A stretch of DNA of 64,000 nt, from assembly GCA_964460035.1 (NCBI GenBank), contig CAYWPG010000018.1, forward strand, positions 3,054 through 67,053, given 5' to 3'. Source of the stretch: CAYWPG01 sp964460035. GTDB lineage: Bacteria; Pseudomonadota; Gammaproteobacteria; Nitrococcales; AK92. How positions within the stretch are numbered: position 1 is the stretch's first letter; every line of letters starts with the position of its first letter. Below, piece by piece: positions 18,633-27,867 of the stretch. The notes beneath the pieces are model-generated. The model made no database searches. It saw only the letters and a program-made list of their open reading frames with translations, and was not told where the DNA came from. The position numbers and the translations under genes are program-made.

Positions 18633-20062
18633 TGGGTGCCAAGAAGCTACTGAAGGGGAGCGTAGTCGTCTCGGCCGGCAGCTTGGTGGAGGCCGGGGCG
18701 TCCTTCTTGAGAAACATCGTTATTGCGCGCCTGATCAGCGTAGAAGATTTTGGGATCGCCTCATTGTTCGCGGTGAGCATGTCGCTGGTCGAAATGCTCA
18801 GCAATATGGCGATCGACAAAATTATTGTGCAGGCCGACGATGGGGGAGAGGCGCGCGTTCAGGCAACAGGCCACGCATTTCAGGCCCTAAGAGGCGCGGT
18901 AGCCGGTGCGGTGCTTTTTCTCGCTGCCTGGCCTCTGGCCAATCTGTTCGGCGTTCCCGAGGCGGCTTGGGCTTTTCAGTGGCTTGCGCTGGTGCCGGTG
19001 GCGCGCGGATTCGTCCATCTGGATCCGGTTCGCTATCAGCGCGACATGCGATTCGCACCCTCGGTGCTGGTGCTGACCGTGCCGCAGCTGGTCGCGTTGG
19101 GTCTTGCGTTCCCCTTGGGAGCATGGCTGGGCAACTACGCGGCCATGCTTTGGCTCATCCTCACGCAGGCTGTTCTGCAGCTTGCTCTCTCGCACCTGCT
19201 TGCCAGCCGCCCCTATCGCTGGGCTTGGGATGTGGCGGTGCTGAAACGGATGGTCGGGTTCGGTTGGCCTTTATTGGTCAACGGGCTGCTCATGTTCTTA
19301 ATCTTTCAAGGCGACAAGGCAATCGTGGGCGCAATGTTCACCATGGCCGAGCTCGGCTGGTTCAGCGCCGCATTCATGCTAACGCTGACGCCTGCGATGA
19401 TTCTGACTCGGGTTCTGCAGTATCTGTTGCTGCCTTTTCTATCCAGAGCAAGAGGCGACGCGGAGCGATTCGACGAGCGCTATACGCTTGCGGTGAGCGT
19501 GTCTCTTTTACTGTCGACGATGTTAGCGGTTGGAATGACGCTTGGCGGGCCTGCTCTGCTGCTCCTTCTTTATGGCGACCGCTATGCGGCGGGCGTTGCT
19601 GTGATGGTGTGGCTGGCCCTGACTCAGGGCGTCCGGGCAGCCAAATCCGGTCCCATGATCGTCGCTATCGCTTGCGCAAAAACGCATAATCCTATGTATG
19701 CGAATTTCGCTAGATTGTTAAGCTTATTGGGCGCTATCGCAGCTGTCTTCAGTGGCTATGGGGTTGCCGCCGTCGCGATCGCGGGCTTGTTGGGGGAGAT
19801 TTGCGCTCTTTTCGTTTCAATGCTCCTGCTGCGGAGCACATTGGGTTTGAGAATTTTCTTCGCTATTCCGCCTCTGGTTTTCGCGGCGTTGCTCTCGGCG
19901 GGCGCGCTGGCTGTTCTACCTTACGTGGCCGCGCTGGAGTCGCTATATGCGCAGCTCGCCGCCGCTACCGTTCTCGCGATTTTGGCTGGTGTGTTGATGC
20001 TGGTGACCATGCCGCAGCTGGCGGGGCGATATCGGCGGCGCATTGCGGTTGCGTTGCGTTAG
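18632..20062 (+). CDS. Polysaccharide flippase (Wzx/MOP superfamily)
   Basis: This 476-residue polytopic membrane protein has about 12-14 predicted helices throughout and an N-terminal KGSVVVSAGSLVEAGASFLRN typical of the MOP-superfamily flippases. It would move the undecaprenyl-linked repeat unit across the inner membrane. The ATG at 18632 overlaps the preceding TGA; an in-frame TTG 3 bp earlier is unlikely to be used. Confidence 0.88.
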   Translation: MGAKKLLKGSVVVSAGSLVEAGASFLRNIVIARLISVEDFGIASLFAVSMSLVEMLSNMAIDKIIVQADDGGEARVQATGHAFQALRGAVAGAVLFLAAWPLANLFGVPEAAWAFQWLALVPVARGFVHLDPVRYQRDMRFAPSVLVLTVPQLVALGLAFPLGAWLGNYAAMLWLILTQAVLQLALSHLLASRPYRWAWDVAVLKRMVGFGWPLLVNGLLMFLIFQGDKAIVGAMFTMAELGWFSAAFMLTLTPAMILTRVLQYLLLPFLSRARGDAERFDERYTLAVSVSLLLSTMLAVGMTLGGPALLLLLYGDRYAAGVAVMVWLALTQGVRAAKSGPMIVAIACAKTHNPMYANFARLLSLLGAIAAVFSGYGVAAVAIAGLLGEICALFVSMLLLRSTLGLRIFFAIPPLVFAALLSAGALAVLPYVAALESLYAQLAAATVLAILAGVLMLVTMPQLAGRYRRRIAVALR

Positions 20063-20261
20063 CGCCGCGTTCGTATGGAGTGTGAAGCTTTGTGGCGGTA
20101 GAGGGGCTGCAAGCGCCATTGGCTTGCTATGAAAGGGGACTGTAGAAGCCGGGCAGAGAAACTCGAAGGTAACGGAATCCGCTGTTCGCGGGGGGTGCAT
20201 GGCGATTGCATGAAGAGCGTCCGATAGCGGGCGAGTAAGAGACAGCAAACGAGGCATTTGT

Positions 20262-21770
20262 ATGCAAGAGGGGGCGGACGGTTCATTGTGCGGGGACAGT
20301 ATCGTGCCCGCTAGCCCCGAGTTCCCGGGGCAGTTTATGTTGACACAGGGCACCTCGCCCCAGGTGCGGTTCGATACTCAAGAGCGTGTCGGATCGTGGG
20401 TGCTATGGGCAAATGGCGCACATACAGCGGTGCGTGTGCGCGATAGCCGCGGCGTCGATATCGGCTTGTTCTGGGGTGTTGTCGTAGATCCGCAGCAGGG
20501 TATTGTTGTCCGCAGCGACATCGTTCTTTCCCGCAGCGCAGCAGAGGCCGGCTTCATCGCGTACGTCGAGGGGCAGATTTACCGGTACGGCGGGTCGTGG
20601 ATTTTCATCCTGGCTGCCGGCGAGCATGAGCGGGTGTATTTGGATGCCGCCGGTACCTTGTCGCTGGTCTATGAACCCGAGACGCGCAAGGCAGCCAGTA
20701 CGACCGGGCTTCTTCTCGAACGGCGGCAGTATGAGCAGCGCTTCGACCGCGAGCTGTACGAGAGCCTGCAAGTGGAAGATCATGGTTGGTTTCCGGCAGG
20801 CTTGACCGCCCATTTCGGGGTCGTGCGGCTGCTGGCCAATCACTACCTGGATTTGAATACCTATCGGTCGGTGCGGCACTGGCCGTCGGATGATGCGATC
20901 GCCCCCACCGACGAGCTGAGGGTGGCGGAGGAGATCCTGCGCGTCGTCGGTGGAACTATGCGGGCGCTGGTGGCTGACGGTCCTGTGGTGTTGCCGCTGA
21001 CGGGGGGCAAGGACAGTCGATTGCTACTGTCCGCATGCCGCGATGCGGCCGGCGCGCTAGATCTTGTGACGGTCGATTACCCACAAGCACGCCGCGATGT
21101 TGATCTTGCGCGACGGCTCGTAGAGCAGGCGCCGCAACTGCGGCATCGAGTGATTCCCCCCGAGTTGGTCAGTTGCGAGGAGCGGGCGTTGTGGGCGTAT
21201 CGTTGCTCGCATTGCGTGGGCGGGGCGAATTGGCGCTACCGTTATGAGCTGGGTGATGGGTACAAGTACTTTATAAGCGGCGTTGGCGGAGAAGTCGGGC
21301 GCGGATTCCTTTGGCGAGCCGCTGACAATGCTCGCCTGCGTGTAACGGCGCGGGGACTCATTGGGCGCTTTGGACTGCGTTGGCACCCCCGTTTGGAGGA
21401 GGCCATTGCCAACTGGTTGGAGCCACTGGGCGATCACGATTTTTCCACCGTGCTGGATCTGGCTTACCTCGAACTCCGCGTCTCGGCCTGGGCCTATGCT
21501 CAGGCATATGCTTATTCGGGAGCCGGCACGATGACTTACATCAGCCCTTTGGTAAATCAGGGGCTTTTTGCGCACTTCTTCGGTCTGCCCCCGATCGAGA
21601 GGAACAAAGCGGATTACGTGCTGACCGCCATTCGGCTCGGTTGGCCGGAATTATTGAATGTGCCGGTCAATCGCTATGGCGACTGGCGCGATTATCTCAT
21701 GCTTGTGCGCAAAGCCAGCAATCCGGCGCTGGTGCTCAAAAAATTACGCAAGTTGATGGCGAGTGCGTAA
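20262..21770 (+). CDS. Asparagine-synthase-like adenylating protein
   Basis: This 502-residue protein carries an asparagine synthase C-domain PP-loop, LTGGKDSRLLLS, with TGGKDS at 247-252. The N-terminal 200 residues look like a degraded amidotransferase-type beta domain, but there is no Cys at position 2, so glutaminase activity is unlikely. The family adenylates a carboxylate for amide or similar bond formation. In an exopolysaccharide locus it might amidate or link an amino compound to a uronic acid or a pyruvyl group; this is inference. TGGKDS replaces the usual SGGxDS. The gene follows a 199-bp spacer. Confidence 0.78.
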   Translation: MQEGADGSLCGDSIVPASPEFPGQFMLTQGTSPQVRFDTQERVGSWVLWANGAHTAVRVRDSRGVDIGLFWGVVVDPQQGIVVRSDIVLSRSAAEAGFIAYVEGQIYRYGGSWIFILAAGEHERVYLDAAGTLSLVYEPETRKAASTTGLLLERRQYEQRFDRELYESLQVEDHGWFPAGLTAHFGVVRLLANHYLDLNTYRSVRHWPSDDAIAPTDELRVAEEILRVVGGTMRALVADGPVVLPLTGGKDSRLLLSACRDAAGALDLVTVDYPQARRDVDLARRLVEQAPQLRHRVIPPELVSCEERALWAYRCSHCVGGANWRYRYELGDGYKYFISGVGGEVGRGFLWRAADNARLRVTARGLIGRFGLRWHPRLEEAIANWLEPLGDHDFSTVLDLAYLELRVSAWAYAQAYAYSGAGTMTYISPLVNQGLFAHFFGLPPIERNKADYVLTAIRLGWPELLNVPVNRYGDWRDYLMLVRKASNPALVLKKLRKLMASA

Positions 21771-21823
21771 CAATTGTATATCGCGCGATTCATGCTAAAG
21801 GCTTGCAGGATCTTTAGGGTAGA

Positions 21824-23164
21824 TTGCAGCGTGCTATAACAAGGCGTTTGCGTGCACAAGTTCAGGGGTGGGGTTTGAGCGCGAGAACAATAGAGGATGT
21901 TGTAGAGCAGCAGCTCTGCACAGGATGCGGGGGCTGTGCTTATATGGAACCGCGCCGCTATCGAATGGAAGACACGTTCGAGCACGGGCGCCGTCCTTTT
22001 CGCGTAGCGGATGCGCAGCCGTCCGATGGATCGGCGCTGGCGATATGCCCCGGCAAAGGCCTGGATGCCCCGCTGCCGGAAGAGGGCATGCGTGGGGAGC
22101 TGACAGGGGTGCTGCTGCGAGACTGGGGACCAGTGTACGGCGTGTGGGAAGGATGGGCGGCCGATTCGGGCATACGCTATGCAGGGTCCAGCGGCGGGGC
22201 GGCATCGGCCTTGGCGCTATTTTGCCTGGAGCGGGCTGGGATGGAGGGTGTGCTGCACACCGCCGCCCGTGAAGACATCCCTTATCTGAACGAGACCGTA
22301 TACAGCCGAAGCCGGGAAGAGCTGGCCGCTCGCACCGGATCGAGATATGCGCCGGCCAGTCCGGTGGAAGGGCTGACATCGCTGGAAGCGCAGCCGGGGC
22401 CTAGCGTTTTTATAGGGAAGCCCTGCGACGCCGCAGCAGTGAAGAAGGCGGCGGAACTGCGGCCAGGACTGGCACAGAAGTTAGGTGTAACCATCGCCTT
22501 CTTTTGTGCGGGAACACCGTCGGTTGCCGGTAATCTCGCGCTGTTGAAGCGGGTGGGGGTCGATGACCCGGCTAAGGTGAGGCGCTTGCGATATCGTGGC
22601 AACGGATGGCCCGGGCTGTGGACGGTGGAGTTCGTCGATGCGGACGGCAATCTCCAGACTCGCGAACTCACGTACGCCGATTCCTGGGGGTTTCTGCAAA
22701 GGTATAGGCAGTGGCGTTGCTATATCTGTCCGGATCACACTGGCGAGCATGCCGATATTGCGGTGGGCGATCCGTGGTATAGGCCCGTAGAGCCAGGCGA
22801 AGCCGGAAAGTCGCTTATCGTCGCTCGGTCCAAGCGCGGTCTGGACCTCATTCTAGAAGCCGAGAAGGCTGGCTACCTGGTGCTGGAGACGAAGGACGAG
22901 ACGCTTCTGGCCCGGTCGCAGCCCAATTTGCTGCAGACCCGGGGCAGCCTGTGGGGACGGCTGCTGACGCTGAGGCTTCTTGGCGCAGGCGCGCCGCGTT
23001 TCCGCGGCTATGTGTTTTTGCCCTTGTGGCTGGGCAAGCTGACGTTACTGCAAAAAGCTCAGTCGGTTTACGGAACCGCTAAGCGCGTGTTCCGCAAGGG
23101 GCTGAGAACGAAAGCGAAGCCCCAGCCATGGACTCCTTGTCAGGGGCAGGATAGCCGTCGATGA
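21824..23164 (+). CDS. FrhB-like Fe-S protein (F420 hydrogenase beta-subunit family)
   Basis: This 446-residue protein has an N-terminal ferredoxin-like site (Cys32, Cys35, Cys38 and Cys75 in AICPG), the FrhB/FdhB N- and C-domains (YAGSSGGAASALALF, VFIGKPCDAAAV, CAGTPSV) and a second cysteine pair in CYICPD. The family comprises Fe-S flavoproteins. Members near polysaccharide pyruvyl transferases are common in EPS loci, and their reaction is unproven. The start is uncertain: TTG at 21824 has TAGGG upstream, and a TTG 51 bases later with GGGGTGGGG is an alternative. It overlaps the next gene by ATGA. Confidence 0.82.
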   Translation: MQRAITRRLRAQVQGWGLSARTIEDVVEQQLCTGCGGCAYMEPRRYRMEDTFEHGRRPFRVADAQPSDGSALAICPGKGLDAPLPEEGMRGELTGVLLRDWGPVYGVWEGWAADSGIRYAGSSGGAASALALFCLERAGMEGVLHTAAREDIPYLNETVYSRSREELAARTGSRYAPASPVEGLTSLEAQPGPSVFIGKPCDAAAVKKAAELRPGLAQKLGVTIAFFCAGTPSVAGNLALLKRVGVDDPAKVRRLRYRGNGWPGLWTVEFVDADGNLQTRELTYADSWGFLQRYRQWRCYICPDHTGEHADIAVGDPWYRPVEPGEAGKSLIVARSKRGLDLILEAEKAGYLVLETKDETLLARSQPNLLQTRGSLWGRLLTLRLLGAGAPRFRGYVFLPLWLGKLTLLQKAQSVYGTAKRVFRKGLRTKAKPQPWTPCQGQDSRR

Positions 23165-24492
23165 CGACGCCGGCTCCACGCGCAGGGGCGTTTGCCGCTC
23201 TTTCCTGGTGTCCGGCGTGGGTGGCGCTGCTCCTGTTCACGCTCATGATGCCCACGGAGTTCTCCTTCTCCGCGGGCAGCTTGCGTCTGACTCCGTACCG
23301 GCTGGTGCTGATTCTGGCGTTTCTGCCATCGCTAGGGCGGGTTCTGGGGGGCAAGTCTCGTCCTCTCCACTTAGTGGATCTGCTCGTCGCGCTGCATGTC
23401 CTGTGGAGCTACGTCGTCATCATCCACCACCATGGTCTTGGTACCGGCGTGGAGTCGGGCGGCATCCGCATGCTCGAATTCGGCGGCGCGTATCTGATTG
23501 CGCGTGCTTACATCGTGGATGAGAGGTCCTTCCGCGGGGCCTGCATCATGCTATTGACGCTGCTGGCCCTGCTGGCGCCTTTCGTGGTCGTGGAGAGTAT
23601 AACGGGGCGGCACCTGATCAAAGACATTGCCAGCGCTTTGGTAGGCCGCAGGTTCCATACCAATATTGAGCCCCGTTTCGGTTTCGCACGGGCCTTTGGC
23701 CCCTTTGATCATCCCATCCTGCTGGGCGTATTCGCAGCCGGTGCCCTGGGCGTTTCGCGGCTGGTGGCTCTGCCGCAGATCGGGCAGCCCCAGAGACGAC
23801 GCCTCCCGGTGGCGGCCAGTGCGGTGTCGGCGGTGTCCTCCTTATCGTCCGGAGCCTTAGCGACGTTAATGGTCCAGGTCGGCTTGCTGATATGGGATGC
23901 CAAGACGCGCTATGTGCAGGGCAGGTGGAAGCTGCTGACGGCGGGGATCGTTGCCGTCTATACGGCGGTGGACCTGCTCTCGAATCGGGCGGGCTATCTG
24001 GTCTTTCTGCATTATCTTACCTTTAGTGCCCATACCGCTTATAACCGCGTCATAATTTTTCAGTACGGGATTCAAGACGTCTGGCGCAATCCGTTGTACG
24101 GCATCGGTTTCTACGAGTGGACCAGGCCAACCTGGATGCACAGTGCCAGCATGGATAATTTCTGGCTGGTTCAAGCAGTGACTTTCGGCATACCGGGATT
24201 CCTAACCATCGCGCTGGCCTATCTGGTCATGTTGTCCAAGGGCTGGGGCAAGCTGCCACCCAGGTTGGGACGACTGCGCCTTGGCTGGTCCATCTCGCTG
24301 GTCGGCATGATGGTCGCTGCCTGCACCGTTCATTATTGGAACAACCTGTTCGTTTACTTTGCTTTCTTCCTTGGAATGGGGAGCTGGTTTCTTGGCGTGA
24401 ACCGCCAGCCGGCGGCGGCCCTGAAAGCCGAGACCGACTACGACTTCGGCTCTATGGATGGATCGGCTTGGGAAAGTGGTGGGCGCAGCTGA
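23161..24492 (+). CDS. O-antigen ligase/polymerase-like membrane protein (Wzy candidate)
   Basis: This 443-residue protein has about ten to twelve hydrophobic helices and a large periplasmic loop around residues 285-330 (RVIIFQYGIQDVWRNPLYGIGF), which matches the Wzy_C/O-antigen ligase signature. In this operon it is the best candidate for the polymerase that joins repeat units. The ATG lies inside the stop of the FrhB-like gene (ATGA at 23161-23164). Confidence 0.8.
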   Translation: MTTPAPRAGAFAALSWCPAWVALLLFTLMMPTEFSFSAGSLRLTPYRLVLILAFLPSLGRVLGGKSRPLHLVDLLVALHVLWSYVVIIHHHGLGTGVESGGIRMLEFGGAYLIARAYIVDERSFRGACIMLLTLLALLAPFVVVESITGRHLIKDIASALVGRRFHTNIEPRFGFARAFGPFDHPILLGVFAAGALGVSRLVALPQIGQPQRRRLPVAASAVSAVSSLSSGALATLMVQVGLLIWDAKTRYVQGRWKLLTAGIVAVYTAVDLLSNRAGYLVFLHYLTFSAHTAYNRVIIFQYGIQDVWRNPLYGIGFYEWTRPTWMHSASMDNFWLVQAVTFGIPGFLTIALAYLVMLSKGWGKLPPRLGRLRLGWSISLVGMMVAACTVHYWNNLFVYFAFFLGMGSWFLGVNRQPAAALKAETDYDFGSMDGSAWESGGRS

Positions 24493-24622
24493 CACGGGTG
24501 GCGCTCAATACTGCACGTATCCTGACGGATCGCTGGGGCGGTCGGGTCTGACCTGGCTGATAATGTTGTCGCTCAACAATTTGTGCTGAGGCCACGAGAT
24601 GCCAAGGCAAGAGGGAACTGCG

Positions 24623-25780
24623 ATGGAGAATGGCGGGAGCCGGCATCAACGTTTTCACGATCTGGATGCTTTGCGAGCATTCTTGATCATGTATGGGGTC
24701 TTAGTTCATTCGGCGACGATCTCGGAACACTGGCTCCTGCGCACGATCATCGTCAGTTCGGGCCTGTTCAGGATGGAAGCGTTTTTCCTGCTGAGCGGGT
24801 TCTTTGGTGCACTGCAGTTGAGCCGCATGCCCCGGAGCGCTTTCTGGGAGAACCGGTTGCTGGCATTGGGAGTGCCGCTGGTGGTGGTGCTTGCAACTAC
24901 TTCGGCAATCACGAACTACCTGATCCACGGTTTCAGGCACGGCTTGCTGCCGGTGCAAGAGTATTACCGACTGGTAGCGAGTGGCTCTGAGCAGGCTTTC
25001 TTCATCTGGCACCTGCACTTGTGGTTCTTGTTCTGCTTGATTGCCTATGCGCTGACAGCACCACTAGTGATAAACCTTGTCAAGCGAGGAGTGGGCTACC
25101 TGGAGCGCGGACTGGCGGTGTTCGGGCCGTTGCTGCTGTTCGCCGCCTTGGCGTTTGCCGTCGTTGGGTGCCGCGTGTTGCATGACCTTACGATCAAACC
25201 GGTGCTTGGCGAGGGTCCTTTCAGCTTTATCGTCCGTGCCACGTTTACCTACTTTCCTTACTATGTCCTGGGATTGACGGTCTTTCACGCCAAGGCGATT
25301 CGGAATTGGCTGGAAACCCGGGAATATCTGTCTTTCCTAATCCCCCTTGCGCTCTATCTGAGTTACCGGATGCTGGCGCTGGAGTCGCTGCCGGGACGCA
25401 TCGATGGCGTAGTCAGGCTCGCGCTGGAGACTCTGGTTGCATTGGGTACGACAAAGTTGCTGTGGCTTTTTGCCCGACGGTTCTTTGCGGGGGAGAGTGC
25501 CTGGATACGCTTCGGGGCCGAGTCGGCGTATACCGTGTATTTGTTGCACTATCTGTTTATCGCGATCGCCGCGAACCTGTTCGTGATGCCGGATGAACTC
25601 GTGTTGTGGCGGTTTCTGGCGATTGTCCTGTTCGCTGCTGGGGCGACGCTATTGCTGCATAAGTTTGTGGTTGGACGCAGCCCGGGCGTCAGCTTCCTGC
25701 TCAATGGCAAGCGTCCCCGGCGGGCGGCTACTGCAATACCGCCTGCGGGGATTGCCACCGGCAGACGCGAGTCGGGTTGA
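24623..25780 (+). CDS. Acyltransferase 3 family membrane protein (OpgC-like)
   Basis: A membrane acyltransferase of about 385 residues with roughly ten helices. The N-terminal FHDLDALRAFLIMYGVLVHS followed by RMEAFFLLSGFFGAL is the acyltransferase-3 hallmark. Such proteins transfer acetyl or succinyl groups onto exported sugars. An ATG at 24599 is in frame, but AGAGGGA directly precedes the ATG at 24623, so I prefer the latter. It ends the forward operon, and its 3' end faces the reverse-strand beta-helix gene 12 bp away. Confidence 0.85.
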   Translation: MENGGSRHQRFHDLDALRAFLIMYGVLVHSATISEHWLLRTIIVSSGLFRMEAFFLLSGFFGALQLSRMPRSAFWENRLLALGVPLVVVLATTSAITNYLIHGFRHGLLPVQEYYRLVASGSEQAFFIWHLHLWFLFCLIAYALTAPLVINLVKRGVGYLERGLAVFGPLLLFAALAFAVVGCRVLHDLTIKPVLGEGPFSFIVRATFTYFPYYVLGLTVFHAKAIRNWLETREYLSFLIPLALYLSYRMLALESLPGRIDGVVRLALETLVALGTTKLLWLFARRFFAGESAWIRFGAESAYTVYLLHYLFIAIAANLFVMPDELVLWRFLAIVLFAAGATLLLHKFVVGRSPGVSFLLNGKRPRRAATAIPPAGIATGRRESG

Positions 25781-25791
25781 ACTCGGGCCGA

Positions 25792-27867
25792 CTATGGTGC
25801 GAATGGACCGATAAAGGAAATGTTCCCCTTGTAGCACTGGCTCGACAGGCTGATTTTCTCTCCGTGGTTGAGCAATTGCCGGCCTAGCGCCGTGGGTTGA
25901 TAACGCCCGTCGGCGCCAGCCTGCAGTACGGCCTCTTGCCCCTCGACGACGTGTTCCCCCAGGCCCAAGCTCCAGCCGTATTTATCCTTCTGGTTCCATA
26001 CCAGCTTGGTATACACGTTGTGCGAGATCGTGACTCGATTCTTCCTGATCGACGACTCGCTCACCGCCGATAAGCCATCGAGTATGTTGTTCACTACGGC
26101 CAAGCCTTGATGGGAGCTCTCAGGTATGTAGACGGCCTTGCTTAGGTCGCTGAGGATCAAGTTGTTAAGCAGCATGAGGCCTTTGGATGGCGCGGAATTG
26201 TCCTGCCAGTCGGCGTAGGTCCAAGCATCGACGGCAGTGTGCAAGCGGTTGAATGCAATGACGATATCTTCCGCGCTCTTGGTGGTCATGGCGACGTTGC
26301 CGCCGCTCACGTCGTTGTCGCAGACGTAGTTGCGCTTGCTTTGCAGGTAGAGCGTGATGCCGTTGGCGTGAACCGCATCGACCCCGGTAATCCGGTTACC
26401 GGCGATCAGGCCGTCGGTCACACGGAAAAAGGCAATGCCCGTACCGCCGCTACGGTGAACTGTGTTACCCACAACGACAATGTCTCGGGCGTTGCTCACG
26501 AAAATCCCGCGGTTAGGCTGATTGTGGTGTACGTGGTTGCGATAGACCAGAGTGTCCCGAACATTGGTCAGGTAGATGGCGCCGTTGTTGGCTTGGGCCG
26601 AGTTGTGCCGAAGCTCGTTGTCATAGATTCGTATGCCGCGGTACCAGGCGTCCTGGTCTGAAGTCGAGGCACGACGTGCCCGGATGCCCGCGCCGCTGTG
26701 AGTCGCTCCAGGCTGGCCTACGTGCCCTTCGACACGGAAGCCGCGTACTGTGACGTAATTGGCTTCTACGCGAATACCGATCTCGCGGGTCGCAATGGTG
26801 ACGTTGGGGGAGTCGTCCTTTTGCAGGGGAATGAAGCGAACCTGGTTGTTCGCCTTGTCTATCAGATACTCACCTGCCGTATCCAGCGCGGCCGGGTGGT
26901 TGAGGATGGCGTACTTGGTCGGCCTGTCGCTGTAGAAATTCACGGCCGGGAAGTAGATTCTGCCACTGGCAGCGTCGTAGGCACAAATGCTGGTCAGTGT
27001 GGTGGTGTTGGGAACATGCCAGATTATGATTTCGCTTGAGTCCCAATTGCCTGCCAGCTCGCCGAAGAAATCCGGATCCTCTATGTAGCCCAGCTTGTCT
27101 GCCGTACAGCCCTTCGGAGCGACGGATGCGGTGCCGACGCGAAGATCGACGATCTTGTCCTGATCCTTTACGACTGGAACTTCTCGAAACTCCGTGAGAT
27201 TGTCGACTCGGTAGAAGTCAGACGGAGTCGGATGCTGGGCAGGGGTGAGCCGCGATCCATCCTGAAAAAGGTGGACGACCGGGGTGTCGATCTTTTCAGG
27301 CGGCGGTGGGAGCGGGGCGCAGAAAATGGCGTGTTCATTCGCTTCGCCGCATGCGGTGATCCCGTTTAGCAGCTCTGTGCCAGTCACGATTGCCGGGCCG
27401 CTGCCGAAAGTGCCGTCCCAATTCCCATCCAGAATAATGGGGTGCTCTTCGGTACCGCTCTTGGCGATGACCACCGTACCGCGATATTCGACCCCGCCTT
27501 TGAATACGACGCGATCGCCCGGTTCCAGCGCTATGCTTCGGGCTATGCCTTGCGCTTGCGGGTCTCCGGGCGAGTGCTTGAAAGGGGCCTGAGGCGTAGT
27601 GCCGGGGTTGGAGTCGTCGCCCGCCTCGTAGTCTACATAGAAGCTGCGCAGGTAATCCTTCGTCGTGCCGGCCTTCGGCGGAAGGCTAAATGCCGGGGGC
27701 GTGAACGACGGAGCCGAGAAGCCGGGCGCCGGAGGCCTGGATGGTGACGGCGGTGTCGAAGGCTTAGAAGAAGGCGGCGAAGAAGGCGCTGTATCCGCTG
27801 CGCACGCCGTTAACAGCGCGCAGAGGAGCGAATACAAAAGGCCGCGAGTGGTTCCATTCCAGTCCAT
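25792..27867 (-). CDS. Right-handed parallel beta-helix lipoprotein
   Basis: The 691-residue protein has a lipoprotein signal (LLTAC lipobox, Cys about residue 22), a Pro/Ser-rich linker to about residue 65, and a DUF1565-like entry strand (FYVDYEAGDDSNPGTTPQAPF). A long right-handed beta-helix follows (NELRHNSAQANNGAIYL, NHVHHNQPNRGIFVSNARD, NTVHRSGGTGIAFF). The fold is that of polysaccharide lyases, C5-epimerases and tailspike hydrolases, so it may trim or modify the local polymer at the outer membrane. I use the ATG at 27865-27867, preceded by GAGAGGTGGGGGAA. It is the only reverse-strand gene inside the biosynthetic block before the regulator. Confidence 0.82.
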   Translation of the reverse strand: MDWNGTTRGLLYSLLCALLTACAADTAPSSPPSSKPSTPPSPSRPPAPGFSAPSFTPPAFSLPPKAGTTKDYLRSFYVDYEAGDDSNPGTTPQAPFKHSPGDPQAQGIARSIALEPGDRVVFKGGVEYRGTVVIAKSGTEEHPIILDGNWDGTFGSGPAIVTGTELLNGITACGEANEHAIFCAPLPPPPEKIDTPVVHLFQDGSRLTPAQHPTPSDFYRVDNLTEFREVPVVKDQDKIVDLRVGTASVAPKGCTADKLGYIEDPDFFGELAGNWDSSEIIIWHVPNTTTLTSICAYDAASGRIYFPAVNFYSDRPTKYAILNHPAALDTAGEYLIDKANNQVRFIPLQKDDSPNVTIATREIGIRVEANYVTVRGFRVEGHVGQPGATHSGAGIRARRASTSDQDAWYRGIRIYDNELRHNSAQANNGAIYLTNVRDTLVYRNHVHHNQPNRGIFVSNARDIVVVGNTVHRSGGTGIAFFRVTDGLIAGNRITGVDAVHANGITLYLQSKRNYVCDNDVSGGNVAMTTKSAEDIVIAFNRLHTAVDAWTYADWQDNSAPSKGLMLLNNLILSDLSKAVYIPESSHQGLAVVNNILDGLSAVSESSIRKNRVTISHNVYTKLVWNQKDKYGWSLGLGEHVVEGQEAVLQAGADGRYQPTALGRQLLNHGEKISLSSQCYKGNISFIGPFAP

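Noticed and set aside
18442..19689. Plus-strand frame of 415 codons overlapping the flippase gene
   Set aside because: It crosses two real genes in another frame and encodes Gly/Arg/Ala-rich sequence without domains.
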